Source: Fidelibacterota bacterium
Lineage (GTDB): Bacteria > Fidelibacterota > Marinisomatia > SCGC-AAA003-L08 > JACNLC01
Assembly: GCA_024277615.1 (NCBI GenBank)
Contig: JAJRUW010000067.1
Location: forward strand, 18,781 to 82,780
Length of the DNA stretch: 64,000 nucleotides
Reading direction: 5' to 3'
Positions 38,341-47,356 of this stretch are shown here, one piece after another (the first letter of the stretch is position 1; each line of letters starts with the position of its first letter). The notes under the pieces are model-generated. The model worked only from the letters and a program-made list of their open reading frames with translations, was not told the origin of the DNA and made no database searches. Position numbers and translations under genes: made by a program.

Positions 38341-39067
38341 CAGGTTGTTCCCCGGGGTCAATAATATTGAAATACAGCTCTTCCAGTGTCTGCTGTCCAT
38401 GGTGATCACGAAGTTCTTCGAGTGATCCTGCCCTGACCATGCGTCCGTGGTTGATGATGATGATGCGGTCAGAGAGCTTCCCGGCGGTGTGCAAATCGTG
38501 AGTTGAAAGAAAGATAGTGAGTCCCCGGGCTGCTTTTTCACGCAACAGGTGCCTGGTCGTGCGGATGGTTTGCGGGTCCAACCCTACCATAGGCTCATCA
38601 ATGAGGAGTATTTCAGGCTCGTGCAGCAAGGCCGCCGCAAAGACAATACGTTGTTTCATGCCCCGGGAGTATTCTTCGATGCGCTGACCGACCCAAGGTC
38701 TGAGCTGAAGTTTTTCCTCATAAAATTCAATTTGACTCCGGATATGTGCGGCTGCCATGCGGTAAAGATTTCCAATTAGTTGCAGGAATTCCCGGCCGGT
38801 CATTTTCTCATATAAATTGGGTGCATCGGGGATGTAACCGGTGATCTGTCTGGCGGCAAGGGGCTCTTTCAAGATATCAATGCCGTTGAAAACGATGCGG
38901 CCGCTGTCCGGGGTCATAAGTCCCGCCAGCATTTTGATAGTCGTCGTTTTGCCGGCACCGTTCGGACCGAGAAAACTGAAAAGGTTGCCATCATCCACCT
39001 GCAGGGTCAGGTTGTCCACCGCTTTCAAATTCCCGAAGGCTTTGGAGAGATTGTAAACTTCGATCAT
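38324..39067 (-). CDS. ABC transporter ATP-binding protein
   Basis: 247-residue ABC ATPase: Walker A GPNGAGKTTTIKML, Q-loop GYIPDAPNLYEKMTGREF, signature EYSRGMKQRIVFAAALLH, Walker B EILLIDEPMVGLDP and switch His FLSTHDLHT. This pattern is of the CcmA/NodI/DRA exporter class. It works with the overlapping permease, and lies six bases after the transglutaminase gene, so the three are probably co-transcribed. Confidence 0.93.
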   Translation of the reverse strand: MIEVYNLSKAFGNLKAVDNLTLQVDDGNLFSFLGPNGAGKTTTIKMLAGLMTPDSGRIVFNGIDILKEPLAARQITGYIPDAPNLYEKMTGREFLQLIGNLYRMAAAHIRSQIEFYEEKLQLRPWVGQRIEEYSRGMKQRIVFAAALLHEPEILLIDEPMVGLDPQTIRTTRHLLREKAARGLTIFLSTHDLHTAGKLSDRIIIINHGRMVRAGSLEELRDHHGQQTLEELYFNIIDPGEQPDAPEC

Positions 39068-39073
39068 GGGTTG

Positions 39074-40546
39074 TTAATACTCCGTGCTGATAATTCTGAT
39101 GGAGACCTGTCCCAGAACAGGGATTAGTTCTGTGAGGTTATTAAAATCGTTTTCAAGAAAAGCGATATGGGTGGCATCCGCTACGGGTTCATCGAAAGTC
39201 GGATCGAGAGATGTCCACTGACCATCGACATGCACTACCGGCCAGGCATGATACAGGAAACGTCCATCCATATAAACGACGCCAATATCAACTTTTGTGG
39301 GAATACCCCGGGCGCGGCTGAGAGCCGTGAAAAGTACCGTGTGTTCACTGCAATCCCCTTCCTGATGATCCAGAATTTCCAGGGCGGATGTAAAATTCAC
39401 CACCGGCCATTTTTTCAGGTACTTGAAAACCCATTCCCGCAGAGTCTGAACGCAGGTTTCGGGGTCCGGTATCTGTGCCAGAATTTCGGCACTTTTCCGG
39501 CGGATGCGGGGATGATCTGCCTGAATAAACTCGTTGGAAGCCAAATAGGGCAGACTGTCAATGAGTGTCTCTGCATAAGGGGCTGTGTTGATTTTCAGAC
39601 GCAGCGGTTTTGTCCCGATGATGGTCTGCCGGGGAGACTCGATCCGCCTGACATAGGCCTCGGGCAGTCCTTCGATTTCAAGTATCATGCTTTTTACTTT
39701 CCGGGGGTCACGGATAATCCGATCAACAGGGATGGCAAATGCGCCGAGCAGATCGAAGGGCTGGTCCTCAGTTTCCTCTGAAAGCGCAAGTTCGGGGGTA
39801 GTGCGCTCCATGAGCATGCCCATGATAGTTTCTTCACGATAGGTCTGCCCGTTATCATCCAGCCAGAGCGTAGAGGGAATATCTTTAAAGACGATCCGTA
39901 ATTTGTTGAGGTGATAAGTTGTTTCACCGATTCGGACGTCCTCTTTCCCGAGATGTGTGACCACCAGATCGGCTACTTCCAGATTCATGGGATCCAGGGC
40001 CGGCAGGCGAACGGTTTGACCCCGGCTGATCCCCTGCCTGGAGACGAGTGCCTGAATACTTTCGGAAGTGTACAGCTCACGGGGGACAGTGAGCACCCGT
40101 CGGGTAGTATCCTTTCCGTGGATAAATGTCAGGCTGAGCTTGTCCCCGTTTTTTGCGGCACCGATTTTAGTTGAATACAGGTCCGATACCACATTGGTCC
40201 CAACATTTATCAGCCGGAAAAGTGTATCGACCCGGGCCCTGGTATCCAGAGACAACTGAGTCTCCATTCCGGCAATGGTGACCTGCAGCTGCGTGCGGTT
40301 TTCGATGATGTAACCATCCGCACCGCGGTTTTGAACGGAATTCACAGCATAGCCCATGCGGTTTCCGTTTTGGTAAATCGTCATCCATTCCGAGTCTGAA
40401 GGGAGGTTCCGGATGCCCGTGTCCAGTGAGATGTATTCCGTTTCGGTGGAAGTCTTAAAATAGGAATTAAAGACCAGGCGGCCCATGAGTAAAACCCAGA
40501 TTAAAATCAATCCGGCCAGATAAGTTCTGCGAGACGGCAGAGTCAC
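39074..40546 (-). CDS. Membrane-anchored transglutaminase-like protein
   Basis: 490 residues: an N-terminal membrane anchor (about 8-25), a long beta-rich region (about 40-340) and a transglutaminase-like domain near the C terminus. The Cys-His-Asp triad is visible in HQEGDCSEHTVLFTALSRA, FLYHAWPVVHVDG and WTSLDPTFDEP. Such domains act as cysteine proteases or amidases rather than true crosslinkers in bacteria. Probably faces the periplasm. Coupled by position to an ABC exporter. Confidence 0.85.
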   Translation of the reverse strand: MTLPSRRTYLAGLILIWVLLMGRLVFNSYFKTSTETEYISLDTGIRNLPSDSEWMTIYQNGNRMGYAVNSVQNRGADGYIIENRTQLQVTIAGMETQLSLDTRARVDTLFRLINVGTNVVSDLYSTKIGAAKNGDKLSLTFIHGKDTTRRVLTVPRELYTSESIQALVSRQGISRGQTVRLPALDPMNLEVADLVVTHLGKEDVRIGETTYHLNKLRIVFKDIPSTLWLDDNGQTYREETIMGMLMERTTPELALSEETEDQPFDLLGAFAIPVDRIIRDPRKVKSMILEIEGLPEAYVRRIESPRQTIIGTKPLRLKINTAPYAETLIDSLPYLASNEFIQADHPRIRRKSAEILAQIPDPETCVQTLREWVFKYLKKWPVVNFTSALEILDHQEGDCSEHTVLFTALSRARGIPTKVDIGVVYMDGRFLYHAWPVVHVDGQWTSLDPTFDEPVADATHIAFLENDFNNLTELIPVLGQVSIRIISTEY

Positions 40547-40592
40547 TTTTAAACGCCTGCTTTCTGCGGCGGACCGTTTTTTTGAAACACTC

Positions 40593-41432
40593 TCACGATT
40601 TCAGCTCGCCGATAGTCTGTCGAAGTAATTTCTGCAGTTCAAAAGTCACCGTATATTCAGAAGACCAGCCTTCCCAGTAACAGGGCTGGAGACCGATCCC
40701 GGTTGAAGTTATGAAGGCCTCCGTCATGCTGTCAACTTCAGCGAAGGGGACGAAGGTTTCCAGAACCGTTAGAGCAAGTTGCCGCGCCAGCCCCATCACC
40801 GTATCCCGCATGACCCCGGGCAGTACACCGAGCTCGAGAGAGGGCGTCATCAGAACCCTGTCTTTGATGAAAAAAATATTGCGGATTGCACATTCAGTTA
40901 TAATACCCCTGCGGTTAACAAAGACAGGCTCGTAAGCCTGCTGCCGGCCGGCTTCTTTTTTCGCCAGCAGATTGCCTACGTAATTCATGGATTTAATAGC
41001 CGGATTAAAGCGAATGACGGGATAATCTTTTTCTCTGAGAAAAACTACTTTTACAGGAGTGGGAGGAAGCGGTGAAAGAGGACGAATATTCAGATAGACA
41101 CCGGGCTCACCTTCGTACAGCCAGGGAGGTCCCTGCACCAGTCCCCGGGTGATCATCAGTCTGAGCAGACCTGATTGGAGATCATTTTTTTGAACGCCTG
41201 CTTCTAGCAGCTTAAGCAGCGCCTCGTCATTCTGCCGGGGACTTAGCTGCAGAACACTTAATCCCGCCCGTAATCTTTCGAGGTGTTTTTCGGGCCGGAA
41301 CAGAAGCCGGTTTTGAAACCGGACGGTTTCGAAGAGCCCGTCCCCATAGACGAAACCGGCATCATTAAAGGGCACCCGGGCTGCGGATTGCCGTACCCAT
41401 TTACCATTGACATACACCATTCTATCCGGCAT
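40593..41432 (-). CDS. Class IV aminotransferase, PabC/BCAT-like
   Basis: 279-residue fold-type IV PLP enzyme. Motifs: VPFNDAGFVYGDGLFETVRF, the Schiff-base Lys in NPAIKSMNYVGNLLAKKEA, FVNRRGIITECAIRNIFFI and the phosphate-binding SMTEAFITSTGIGLQP. The group includes aminodeoxychorismate lyase, branched-chain and D-amino acid aminotransferases; the short length and GLFETVRF favour the PabC-like subgroup. Its start overlaps the end of the DHH-like gene by eleven bases, hence co-translation. Confidence 0.87.
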   Translation of the reverse strand: MPDRMVYVNGKWVRQSAARVPFNDAGFVYGDGLFETVRFQNRLLFRPEKHLERLRAGLSVLQLSPRQNDEALLKLLEAGVQKNDLQSGLLRLMITRGLVQGPPWLYEGEPGVYLNIRPLSPLPPTPVKVVFLREKDYPVIRFNPAIKSMNYVGNLLAKKEAGRQQAYEPVFVNRRGIITECAIRNIFFIKDRVLMTPSLELGVLPGVMRDTVMGLARQLALTVLETFVPFAEVDSMTEAFITSTGIGLQPCYWEGWSSEYTVTFELQKLLRQTIGELKS

Positions 41433-42372
41433 AGGGAGTACCTTTCTTTTCGAGGGGAGATCGTTTGAAGTCCCCGAAAGTCGTGTAATTCAGAATTTGC
41501 GGGGATGGAATCGCATAGGAAAAGACCTTTCGCTTTTTCAGCCATTCCTGCAGGCCGTATTTCTTAACTTCATGCAGAGGAACTTTGAATCGGCGGCCCT
41601 CAATGCGGCTGGTGATCACGGGCAGTGCGGGGGGCGTCCATTTCAGCTCATTGCCAAACAGCCGGAACAGCCCCAGGATGACATCTTCGTCCCAATCCGG
41701 GTTGAACTGATATTGCAGGCTGCGTAAGCCCAAATGCACACTTTTCAATTTGCCGCTGCGGGAAACTGCTCCCAGAGCCTTGAGTTTCGGATACAGCAGT
41801 TCATCAATCCGCTTTTCGTACGTTCGTGTGTTCACCTTTTTAAACAGCCAGTCCCAGTCGTAATCCCCAAGGATCTCCGTCCAGGTTTTTACATTCCCCG
41901 GATAATGCTGAAACTTCAGCCAGACGGCATCCGCATGCAGCACCAGCAGACGCGCCATGAGGGAATTTTCCACCTTTAAATTGTGCAGCCAGAGCAGGTA
42001 GATGAGCGTCGAAAAAGGGAATTTTTTCCTAAAATCTTTGGCAGTGAGACCGTACAGAATATTTGGATTACAGGAAGTTTCAAAGCCCCGGGGTGTTTCT
42101 CTGCCCGGTGAAATGATGTGGCCGCCGATGGCACGCCCCCGAACCGGGAGGATGTTCAGATCAACCCAGATGAGGTCTTGACGGGACTGGCGTGCCCTTT
42201 CGGAAATCCACAGGGAGGTTAGATCGTAATACCCCACCAGCTGCCAGTTGAGCTGTTGATGCAGCATTGAGGCACAGATAAGACCGTCATAGTCTGCAGA
42301 GATGATGAAGTGATGGTCACGTTCTGCAAGCCAGGGATAGTTTGAAATGATCTTTTTACGGCTGAATTCCAT
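41422..42372 (-). CDS. Uncharacterised protein with DHH-phosphoesterase-like N-terminus
   Basis: 316-residue cytoplasmic protein, start set at the ATG before MEFSRKKIISNYPWL; an upstream ATG twelve codons earlier is possible. The N-terminal part reads FIISADYDGLICASMLHQQL, then WQLVGYYDLTSLWIS, LIWVDLNIL and GRAIGGHII, reminiscent of DHH phosphoesterase strands with Asp residues near strand ends. Later come CNPNILYGL and KKFPFSTLIYLLWL, seen in a scattered family of hypothetical proteins. I know of no demonstrated function. It overlaps the aminotransferase gene, giving the only functional hint. Confidence 0.6.
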   Translation of the reverse strand: MEFSRKKIISNYPWLAERDHHFIISADYDGLICASMLHQQLNWQLVGYYDLTSLWISERARQSRQDLIWVDLNILPVRGRAIGGHIISPGRETPRGFETSCNPNILYGLTAKDFRKKFPFSTLIYLLWLHNLKVENSLMARLLVLHADAVWLKFQHYPGNVKTWTEILGDYDWDWLFKKVNTRTYEKRIDELLYPKLKALGAVSRSGKLKSVHLGLRSLQYQFNPDWDEDVILGLFRLFGNELKWTPPALPVITSRIEGRRFKVPLHEVKKYGLQEWLKKRKVFSYAIPSPQILNYTTFGDFKRSPLEKKGTPYAG

Positions 42373-42408
42373 GGACAAAGCTAAAATTTTTTGAGGGCAA
42401 TGTTGCAA

Positions 42409-42930
42409 TTAAATTACAAACTGTTTCGCCCGGATACGATCCGGACAGGGCAAATGGGCTTACAACGGGAAGTATTCGTAAAGCAGTGTTGGTCACGGCT
42501 GTCTAAAATAAATTCACATTTGCCTAAAACCGTTCAATCTCTTCCCGGACTCGGACAGGTTATGCTGGAACTCCTACGGGACAAATGTCGATTTGATGAT
42601 TGAAAGCACCATAAAATCCTGCAGGGACGAGATATCTGCAAACCTGATGGAGGCGACAGCAAAAATGTCCCGGAGGGACGAAACTTTTGTAGTAACAGAA
42701 GCTACTACAAGCCGAAGCTCCATAGGAGCGGGACGGATTATCTTTTTCTTATTACCCCTAACGTTTTGGACGTATGCGCGTATTCCTGAAGCATCAATAA
42801 ATTTAAGTGGTTCATGTTCTCATTATCTTTTAAATTCGGTTTGAAATTGCAGATTGAATCAGGTTGTCAGACAAAAGTGAACCTGCTTTTTATGCGATAG
42901 TGCAATAAATAAACTTTTCAAGGAGACGAG
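42409..42930. other. Gene-free stretch of ~520 bases
   Basis: No convincing gene. Short frames here have no family character and cross the repeats listed separately at 42572-42745. The right end holds the leader of the outer-membrane protein gene, with AAGGAG six bases before its ATG. Confidence 0.7.
42572..42745. repeat. Cluster of four short palindromic repeats
   Basis: Four related units with palindromic cores: TCCTACGGGAC (42572-42582), TCCTGCAGGGAC (42617-42628), GTCCCGGAGGGAC (42667-42679) and GCTCCATAGGAGC (42717-42729). They are spaced 45, 51 and 49 bases apart and each is followed by AT-rich sequence. Between the third and fourth lies a separate perfect hairpin, TTGTAGTA (42687-42694) with TACTACAA (42703-42710). 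They resemble short dispersed intergenic repeats of FCB genomes. Spacers are not conserved in a CRISPR manner. Confidence 0.65.
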
Positions 42931-44007
42931 ATGAAACCCTTAACCCGTAAATATTTTTTGATCATTCCCCTGTTGTTCATAGTGCTTCCCCTGCAGGCTG
43001 AAAGTCTGGATGTTACTCTGGAGAACTTAATATCGGAGAATGCCAGGGGATATCTTGGGCCTGCCCCAACGGCTTTTGGAACCAACATCAATTCAGGTAC
43101 CTTTCATACTGCTGCAACCCACAAATTTCTGGGTTTTGATTTCACCCTGAATTCCAGCCTGGTTGAAATTCCCGATGCAGATCTTACCTTTGACTTCATC
43201 CTGCCTCAGGAGCAGCTGCCTTTTAGCGTTCCCTTTATGGGTGGAAGTGTCGATGTTAACTTATCCCTGGATCAGCTCTATGAAGATGACCGTGCCGTTC
43301 CCACGATTTTCGGCTCAAAGGATGAGGGTTCCATCGAAGTTGATGAACTGAAGGCCAGGGATATCATTGCCCAGCAGATCAGCGGCCAGACGGGAGTATC
43401 CGTGGAGGATGTCATAGCCTCTGCCGGCCCTGAGATCATCGCACAGATCCAGGCGGCTAATTTGAGCCCTATCACGACACCCGCCGGATTTGATCTGGGG
43501 CTGGTGCCCATGGTGATTCCCCAGTTTGCCGTCGGCCTGCCTTTTGACCTGGAGGTCATGGTGCGGGGATACCCCAAAACAAATTTTGAAGATATCGGCG
43601 AAGTTTCCTTCCTCGGATATGGCGCTAAAATAGGCCTGAATCAGTTCAACCCGATACCCATTCCATTTTTACCCCGGGTTTCAGTTGGCTACTATCAGAC
43701 CAATCTCACGATCGGGTCGATTTTAGATGCTTCCAACACGATCATTAATTTGCAGGTGAGTAAAGCGATTCCCTTCATAACAGTCTATGGCGGATATGGT
43801 ATTGAGTCCAGCAGCATGGATGTGAATTACGATTATGATGACGGGGCACGCACCGTTCAGAATATTAACTTCTCTCTGGATGGGAAAAACGAAACCCGGA
43901 TCACAGCCGGTGTCAGATTGAAATTGGCCATGTTCAGTTTGAATGCAGATTACTCTCAGGGCGAATACACAGCTTATAATCTCGGCCTGGGAATTACATT
44001 TCGTTAG
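42931..44007 (+). CDS. Outer-membrane beta-barrel protein, DUF6588-like
   Basis: 358-residue protein with signal peptide (about 1-23), an N-terminal variable region and a C-terminal half of alternating strands (YYQTNLTIGSILDASNTIIN, ITVYGGYGIESSSMDVNY) ending in LGLGITFR, the aromatic-containing terminal strand expected of outer-membrane barrels. Similar proteins in Bacteroidota are grouped as DUF6588. Function unknown. AAGGAG is well placed before the ATG. Convergent with the lamin-tail gene. Confidence 0.75.
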   Translation: MKPLTRKYFLIIPLLFIVLPLQAESLDVTLENLISENARGYLGPAPTAFGTNINSGTFHTAATHKFLGFDFTLNSSLVEIPDADLTFDFILPQEQLPFSVPFMGGSVDVNLSLDQLYEDDRAVPTIFGSKDEGSIEVDELKARDIIAQQISGQTGVSVEDVIASAGPEIIAQIQAANLSPITTPAGFDLGLVPMVIPQFAVGLPFDLEVMVRGYPKTNFEDIGEVSFLGYGAKIGLNQFNPIPIPFLPRVSVGYYQTNLTIGSILDASNTIINLQVSKAIPFITVYGGYGIESSSMDVNYDYDDGARTVQNINFSLDGKNETRITAGVRLKLAMFSLNADYSQGEYTAYNLGLGITFR

Positions 44008-44026
44008 GTTTACACCACAGCTGAAA

Positions 44027-44042
44027 GCCGGGAATACCCGGC
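44027..44042. terminator. Possible bidirectional terminator hairpin
   Basis: GCCGGG-AATA-CCCGGC, a perfect 6-bp GC stem with a four-base loop between two convergent genes. No T tract follows on either strand, so activity is uncertain. Confidence 0.35.
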
Positions 44043-44080
44043 CCTGAGCCCAGGCGGGGCCAGGTACCCATCCTGTGATA

Positions 44081-45691
44081 TCAGTTCAATTTTTTTGCCA
44101 GGATGACCCGGGCAACATTGCGGTAAGATTTCCCCGAGTAGGCGTTGGAAGCTTCCAGAACAAGCAGATACCTGCCAACCCTGCATCGTCGGCCGGCATT
44201 GTTTTTCCCGTCCCAACGTAAAATGCCCTCCATCCCGGTGTGAATACCGGGAGCCAGAGTGTATATTTTGCGGCCTTTTACATCATAAATTTCCACCGAC
44301 AGGGTTGCCTCCGTAAAGGGCAGGTGATAGGCGACGGTGAGTTCATCTTCAAATCCGTCACCATCGGGTGAAAAGGGGTTTGGGTACAATTCCAGCGCAG
44401 TATCCGCCTGCATATCGGGAACATACAGGGAATTGACTTCACCGGGAGTGCAGCCGGAAGGTGCCACACAGGTTCCCCAGTTGGCCGGATCATTTGAATC
44501 GATGTAAAAGGTCATTCTTTCAAGAGAATATCCACGACCCCCGCCCCAAACCGGATCATATTGCACATGGTCGATCATTCTGCCCGTAGGATCGAAGAGA
44601 AAAACATCGTCACCGGTGTTGTTAAGCCCCGGGAAGTCAGCGAAATAAACCATCCCGGACATGGTTGAATCCGCGCTGACTACTACATATTCTCCCGGGT
44701 AAAGTTCAAAATGATCGCGGATGCCCTCTCCGGGAGTTTCATTGTCTGCAATCCGCCAATCGAACAGATCGACCGCTGAACCCGAAATATTTACAAGTTC
44801 ACACCATTCGGCGTCATCCCCGGATGGACTATACTGGATTTCGTTGATCAGCAGAGTGCGGTAGCCGGATTTGATCCTGACTTCATGCCAAAGGCTGTCA
44901 TTACTGCGGTCAAAATCATTTACCGCCGAAATTGTCAGTAGATAAGGCATAACACCCGGTGGTTCACCTGCGAGCTGGTACTGATATGCAATCGTATCGT
45001 TAACAGGCAAATACAGGGAATCGATAAAATTGTTGTTGATCTTCAAGGCACCTGTGACATCAAAAAGACCCGTATTGACCAGATTCAATCTCAGGCTGAA
45101 GGTCTCCAGTGCCTCCGGGAATAAGGGAATATGGGCAATGGATGCAAGAGCAATGTCGATCGTATAGGATGACACGCTGTTTTCAAATCCCGGTGTTCCG
45201 TTGGGAGTCAGACTCCGGCGCCAGTTTTGCGGAATCCCGGGATAGTCCAGCACAATCCTTTCAAGGGAATAGCCGTCAGCGCCCTCCAGCCAACTTACGG
45301 ATGAAACAGTGTCACCTGCAGCGTCAATGAGGAATACGGAATCACCGGAATTCTTAAGGCCGTTCCCGATACTGGAATCATCTGCATAAATTAAGGGGAT
45401 ATCCAAAGGCAGCAGCTCATAATAGAGCGCACCTTCATCATCCACATAGTCGTTTTCAAGAATCACAGCATAGGAATTTGCTTGTATAAGCAGCGCATTC
45501 CCCTCCAGTCCGTCACTGGCAGCTTCATCTGAGATCAGCCAGTTTTCGAGGCTTACCGGCATGCTTCCCAGATTATAAACTTCCACATACTCATTGGGAG
45601 AATCAGCCCCGGTAGGATTGAACATAACCTCGGAAATGACGACCTGGGAACGGCAGAATGTAAGCAGGATGAGAATGATAATAAAAAACAT
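44081..45691 (-). CDS. Surface protein with lamin-tail domains and FlgD-like C-terminus
   Basis: About 536 residues: signal peptide (MFFIIILILLTFCRSQ), a first lamin-tail domain (VVISEVMFNPTGADSPNEYV), a beta domain of the CARDB type, a second lamin-tail domain (LLINEIQYSPSGDDAEWCEL), and a C-terminal FlgD Ig-like domain (NPFSPDGDGFEDELTVAYHL, then W-DGKNNAGRR-GRYLLVLEA). The C-terminal domain resembles type IX secretion sorting domains. A TTG at 45790 would add 33 residues before the signal; I prefer the ATG because it gives a standard signal length, though neither has a clear ribosome binding site. Confidence 0.78.
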   Translation of the reverse strand: MFFIIILILLTFCRSQVVISEVMFNPTGADSPNEYVEVYNLGSMPVSLENWLISDEAASDGLEGNALLIQANSYAVILENDYVDDEGALYYELLPLDIPLIYADDSSIGNGLKNSGDSVFLIDAAGDTVSSVSWLEGADGYSLERIVLDYPGIPQNWRRSLTPNGTPGFENSVSSYTIDIALASIAHIPLFPEALETFSLRLNLVNTGLFDVTGALKINNNFIDSLYLPVNDTIAYQYQLAGEPPGVMPYLLTISAVNDFDRSNDSLWHEVRIKSGYRTLLINEIQYSPSGDDAEWCELVNISGSAVDLFDWRIADNETPGEGIRDHFELYPGEYVVVSADSTMSGMVYFADFPGLNNTGDDVFLFDPTGRMIDHVQYDPVWGGGRGYSLERMTFYIDSNDPANWGTCVAPSGCTPGEVNSLYVPDMQADTALELYPNPFSPDGDGFEDELTVAYHLPFTEATLSVEIYDVKGRKIYTLAPGIHTGMEGILRWDGKNNAGRRCRVGRYLLVLEASNAYSGKSYRNVARVILAKKLN

Positions 45692-45857
45692 AGGCGAAAA
45701 TAATAAGCTTTCCCTACAACAGGCAAGGCCGGAACTGATATTTCTTGAAATTGTATGCCTCCGCCCCGGAATGAGGCTCTTCCGTTTCAATCCTAAAATT
45801 TCTGTAACCTGTCAGGACACCTTTACCTCTAACGAATACTAATTGAAAGGATCTTAT

Positions 45858-46253
45858 ATGGACATGCGAATTTATTTCCCCGGCGGAAAAAAAGTATATG
45901 CAGATTTTAACGGCTTTACTATTAAAACAGACCAGTCCCCTGCAGGTGGCGGAGAGGGCAGCGCGCCGGAGCCCTTCAGCCTGTTTCTGGCATCAATGGG
46001 AACCTGCGTTGGGATCTATGTACTGGGGTTTTGTCAACAGCGGAATTTAAACACCGCCGGACTGGAGATTCGCCAATCCCTGGACTACGACCCTGTTAAA
46101 AGACTGGTGAACAGAGTTACCTTTGACATCAGGCTGCCGTCAGATTTTCCGGAAAAATATTTAAATGCTTTGAAACATACTGCAAAACTCTGCACCGTTA
46201 AAAAACACCTCGACACTCCACCCGAATTCCACATCGAAACCAGAATTGTCTGA
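45858..46253 (+). CDS. OsmC family protein
   Basis: 131-residue OsmC/Ohr-fold protein. The two redox Cys are in ASMGTCVGIYVLGF and AKLCTVKKHLDTPP, at the positions used for organic hydroperoxide reduction in OsmC-like enzymes. The start follows GAAAGGA. An earlier TTG at 45843 lies inside that ribosome binding site and is rejected. It is followed by thiol-redox genes, consistent with a role in oxidative stress or thiol handling. Confidence 0.88.
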   Translation: MDMRIYFPGGKKVYADFNGFTIKTDQSPAGGGEGSAPEPFSLFLASMGTCVGIYVLGFCQQRNLNTAGLEIRQSLDYDPVKRLVNRVTFDIRLPSDFPEKYLNALKHTAKLCTVKKHLDTPPEFHIETRIV

Positions 46254-46286
46254 AATTTCGTTGTATGAAATCAAAAAGGATATAAA

Positions 46287-46709
46287 ATGAAGATACGACT
46301 ATTTCTCATTAGCGCGGTGATTCTCATCGCAGGAGCCTGCAGTGAACACGAAGTTCCGCCTTCGCAGGTTCTCCATCACCACCCCGATTCCCAACCGGCT
46401 GTGAACTCACAAAAAACTGTAGCCGCTGGCAGGGGTACATTGCTCTTTTTCATGAATCCCAACGGCGGTCCCTGTCAAATGCAGGATCAGTATCTGCAGG
46501 AAGCGAAAGAATCGATTCAAAAATATGCCGATGTGGTCTATGTGAAAACCACTGATGACCGGTCTAAATCCATGTTTTATAAATATGGTGTCCGCTCCCT
46601 GCCTCAAATTATCCTGCTGGATCATGATCAGCAGGAGATACGGCGTTTTTCACCGGGGATTCAGCAACCAACCACACTCCTGGATGTACTCGAAGCTATG
46701 ATCAAATAA
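46287..46709 (+). CDS. Thioredoxin-fold lipoprotein with a single active-site Cys
   Basis: 140 residues: lipobox AGAC (Cys18), a His/Pro/Ser-rich linker, and a thioredoxin fold (about 48-140). The active site reads FFMNPNGGPCQMQ, so only the second Cys of the usual CxxC remains; the cis-Pro loop is VRSLPQIILL. It overlaps the CcdA-like gene (TAATG), which transports electrons across the membrane. The pair may supply reductant to periplasmic proteins, such as the CcmH-like protein, taking the CcmG role. This is inference. Confidence 0.8.
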   Translation: MKIRLFLISAVILIAGACSEHEVPPSQVLHHHPDSQPAVNSQKTVAAGRGTLLFFMNPNGGPCQMQDQYLQEAKESIQKYADVVYVKTTDDRSKSMFYKYGVRSLPQIILLDHDQQEIRRFSPGIQQPTTLLDVLEAMIK

Positions 46710-47356
46710 TGGTATTCAGCGGTATTAACATCCTGCTGGCTGTCGGAGCCGGGATCGCCAGCGTGGCCTCCCCCTGTGTATTGCCGGTAGTACCCATTAT
46801 CGTAACCGGAACGGCCGGGGATTACAGGCACCGGCCGCTGCTTATCGTTTTAGGATTGGCGATCACATTTATCCTCATGGGTGTTGTGACATCTCTCTTC
46901 GGTTCGTTCATCGCCGGCAAAATGCTTTATGTAGAGAAAATTGCGGGTATCATCGTTCTCATCATGGGTCTGCTCATTCTCGGGGATGTAAATATTTTTA
47001 AGAAGATCACTGCTTTTAATAGGCTGGGAGCCGGACGGAAAGGCAAGTGGTCAGGATTTATTTTAGGGCTCACGCTCGGGCTGGTATGGATCCCATGTAT
47101 CGGTCCGTTGCTGTCGGGGATTCTTGCAATGGTTGCCAGTCAGGGACAGTTGCTGGGAGGGATCATATATCTCGCCCTTTATGCGCTGGGTTTCGCCATT
47201 CCCATGCTGCTGGTTGGTTATTCCTCGCAGTTCATGCTTAAAAAAATACGGAAGCTCCAACAGCATCCCATAATCATTAGAGCCTTTAGCGGAGGTATCC
47301 TGATCCTGTTCGGAGGATACATATTTTTCAACGGTATTCTTGGTTTTGGCTGGTAA
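46709..47356 (+). CDS. ccdA: CcdA/DsbD-type thiol electron transporter
   Basis: 215-residue membrane protein with six helices. The two redox Cys sit in the family places SPCVLPVVPIIVTG (helix 1) and GLVWIPCIGPLLSGILA (helix 4). CcdA carries reducing equivalents from cytoplasmic thioredoxin to periplasmic thiol proteins and is needed for cytochrome c maturation in many bacteria. Start overlaps the preceding lipoprotein gene. Confidence 0.93.
   Translation: MVFSGINILLAVGAGIASVASPCVLPVVPIIVTGTAGDYRHRPLLIVLGLAITFILMGVVTSLFGSFIAGKMLYVEKIAGIIVLIMGLLILGDVNIFKKITAFNRLGAGRKGKWSGFILGLTLGLVWIPCIGPLLSGILAMVASQGQLLGGIIYLALYALGFAIPMLLVGYSSQFMLKKIRKLQQHPIIIRAFSGGILILFGGYIFFNGILGFGW

Noticed and set aside
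38341..38541. Longer N terminus for the ABC permease
   Set aside because: It lies wholly inside the ATPase gene on the same strand and is low-complexity Ser/Thr without membrane character.
42572..42745. CRISPR array
   Set aside because: Cores differ in sequence and are only 11-13 bases, spacers are not uniform, and no cas genes are near.
42391..42844. Two short plus-strand frames as small genes
   Set aside because: They run through the palindromic repeats, have no ribosome binding site and show no recognisable protein features.
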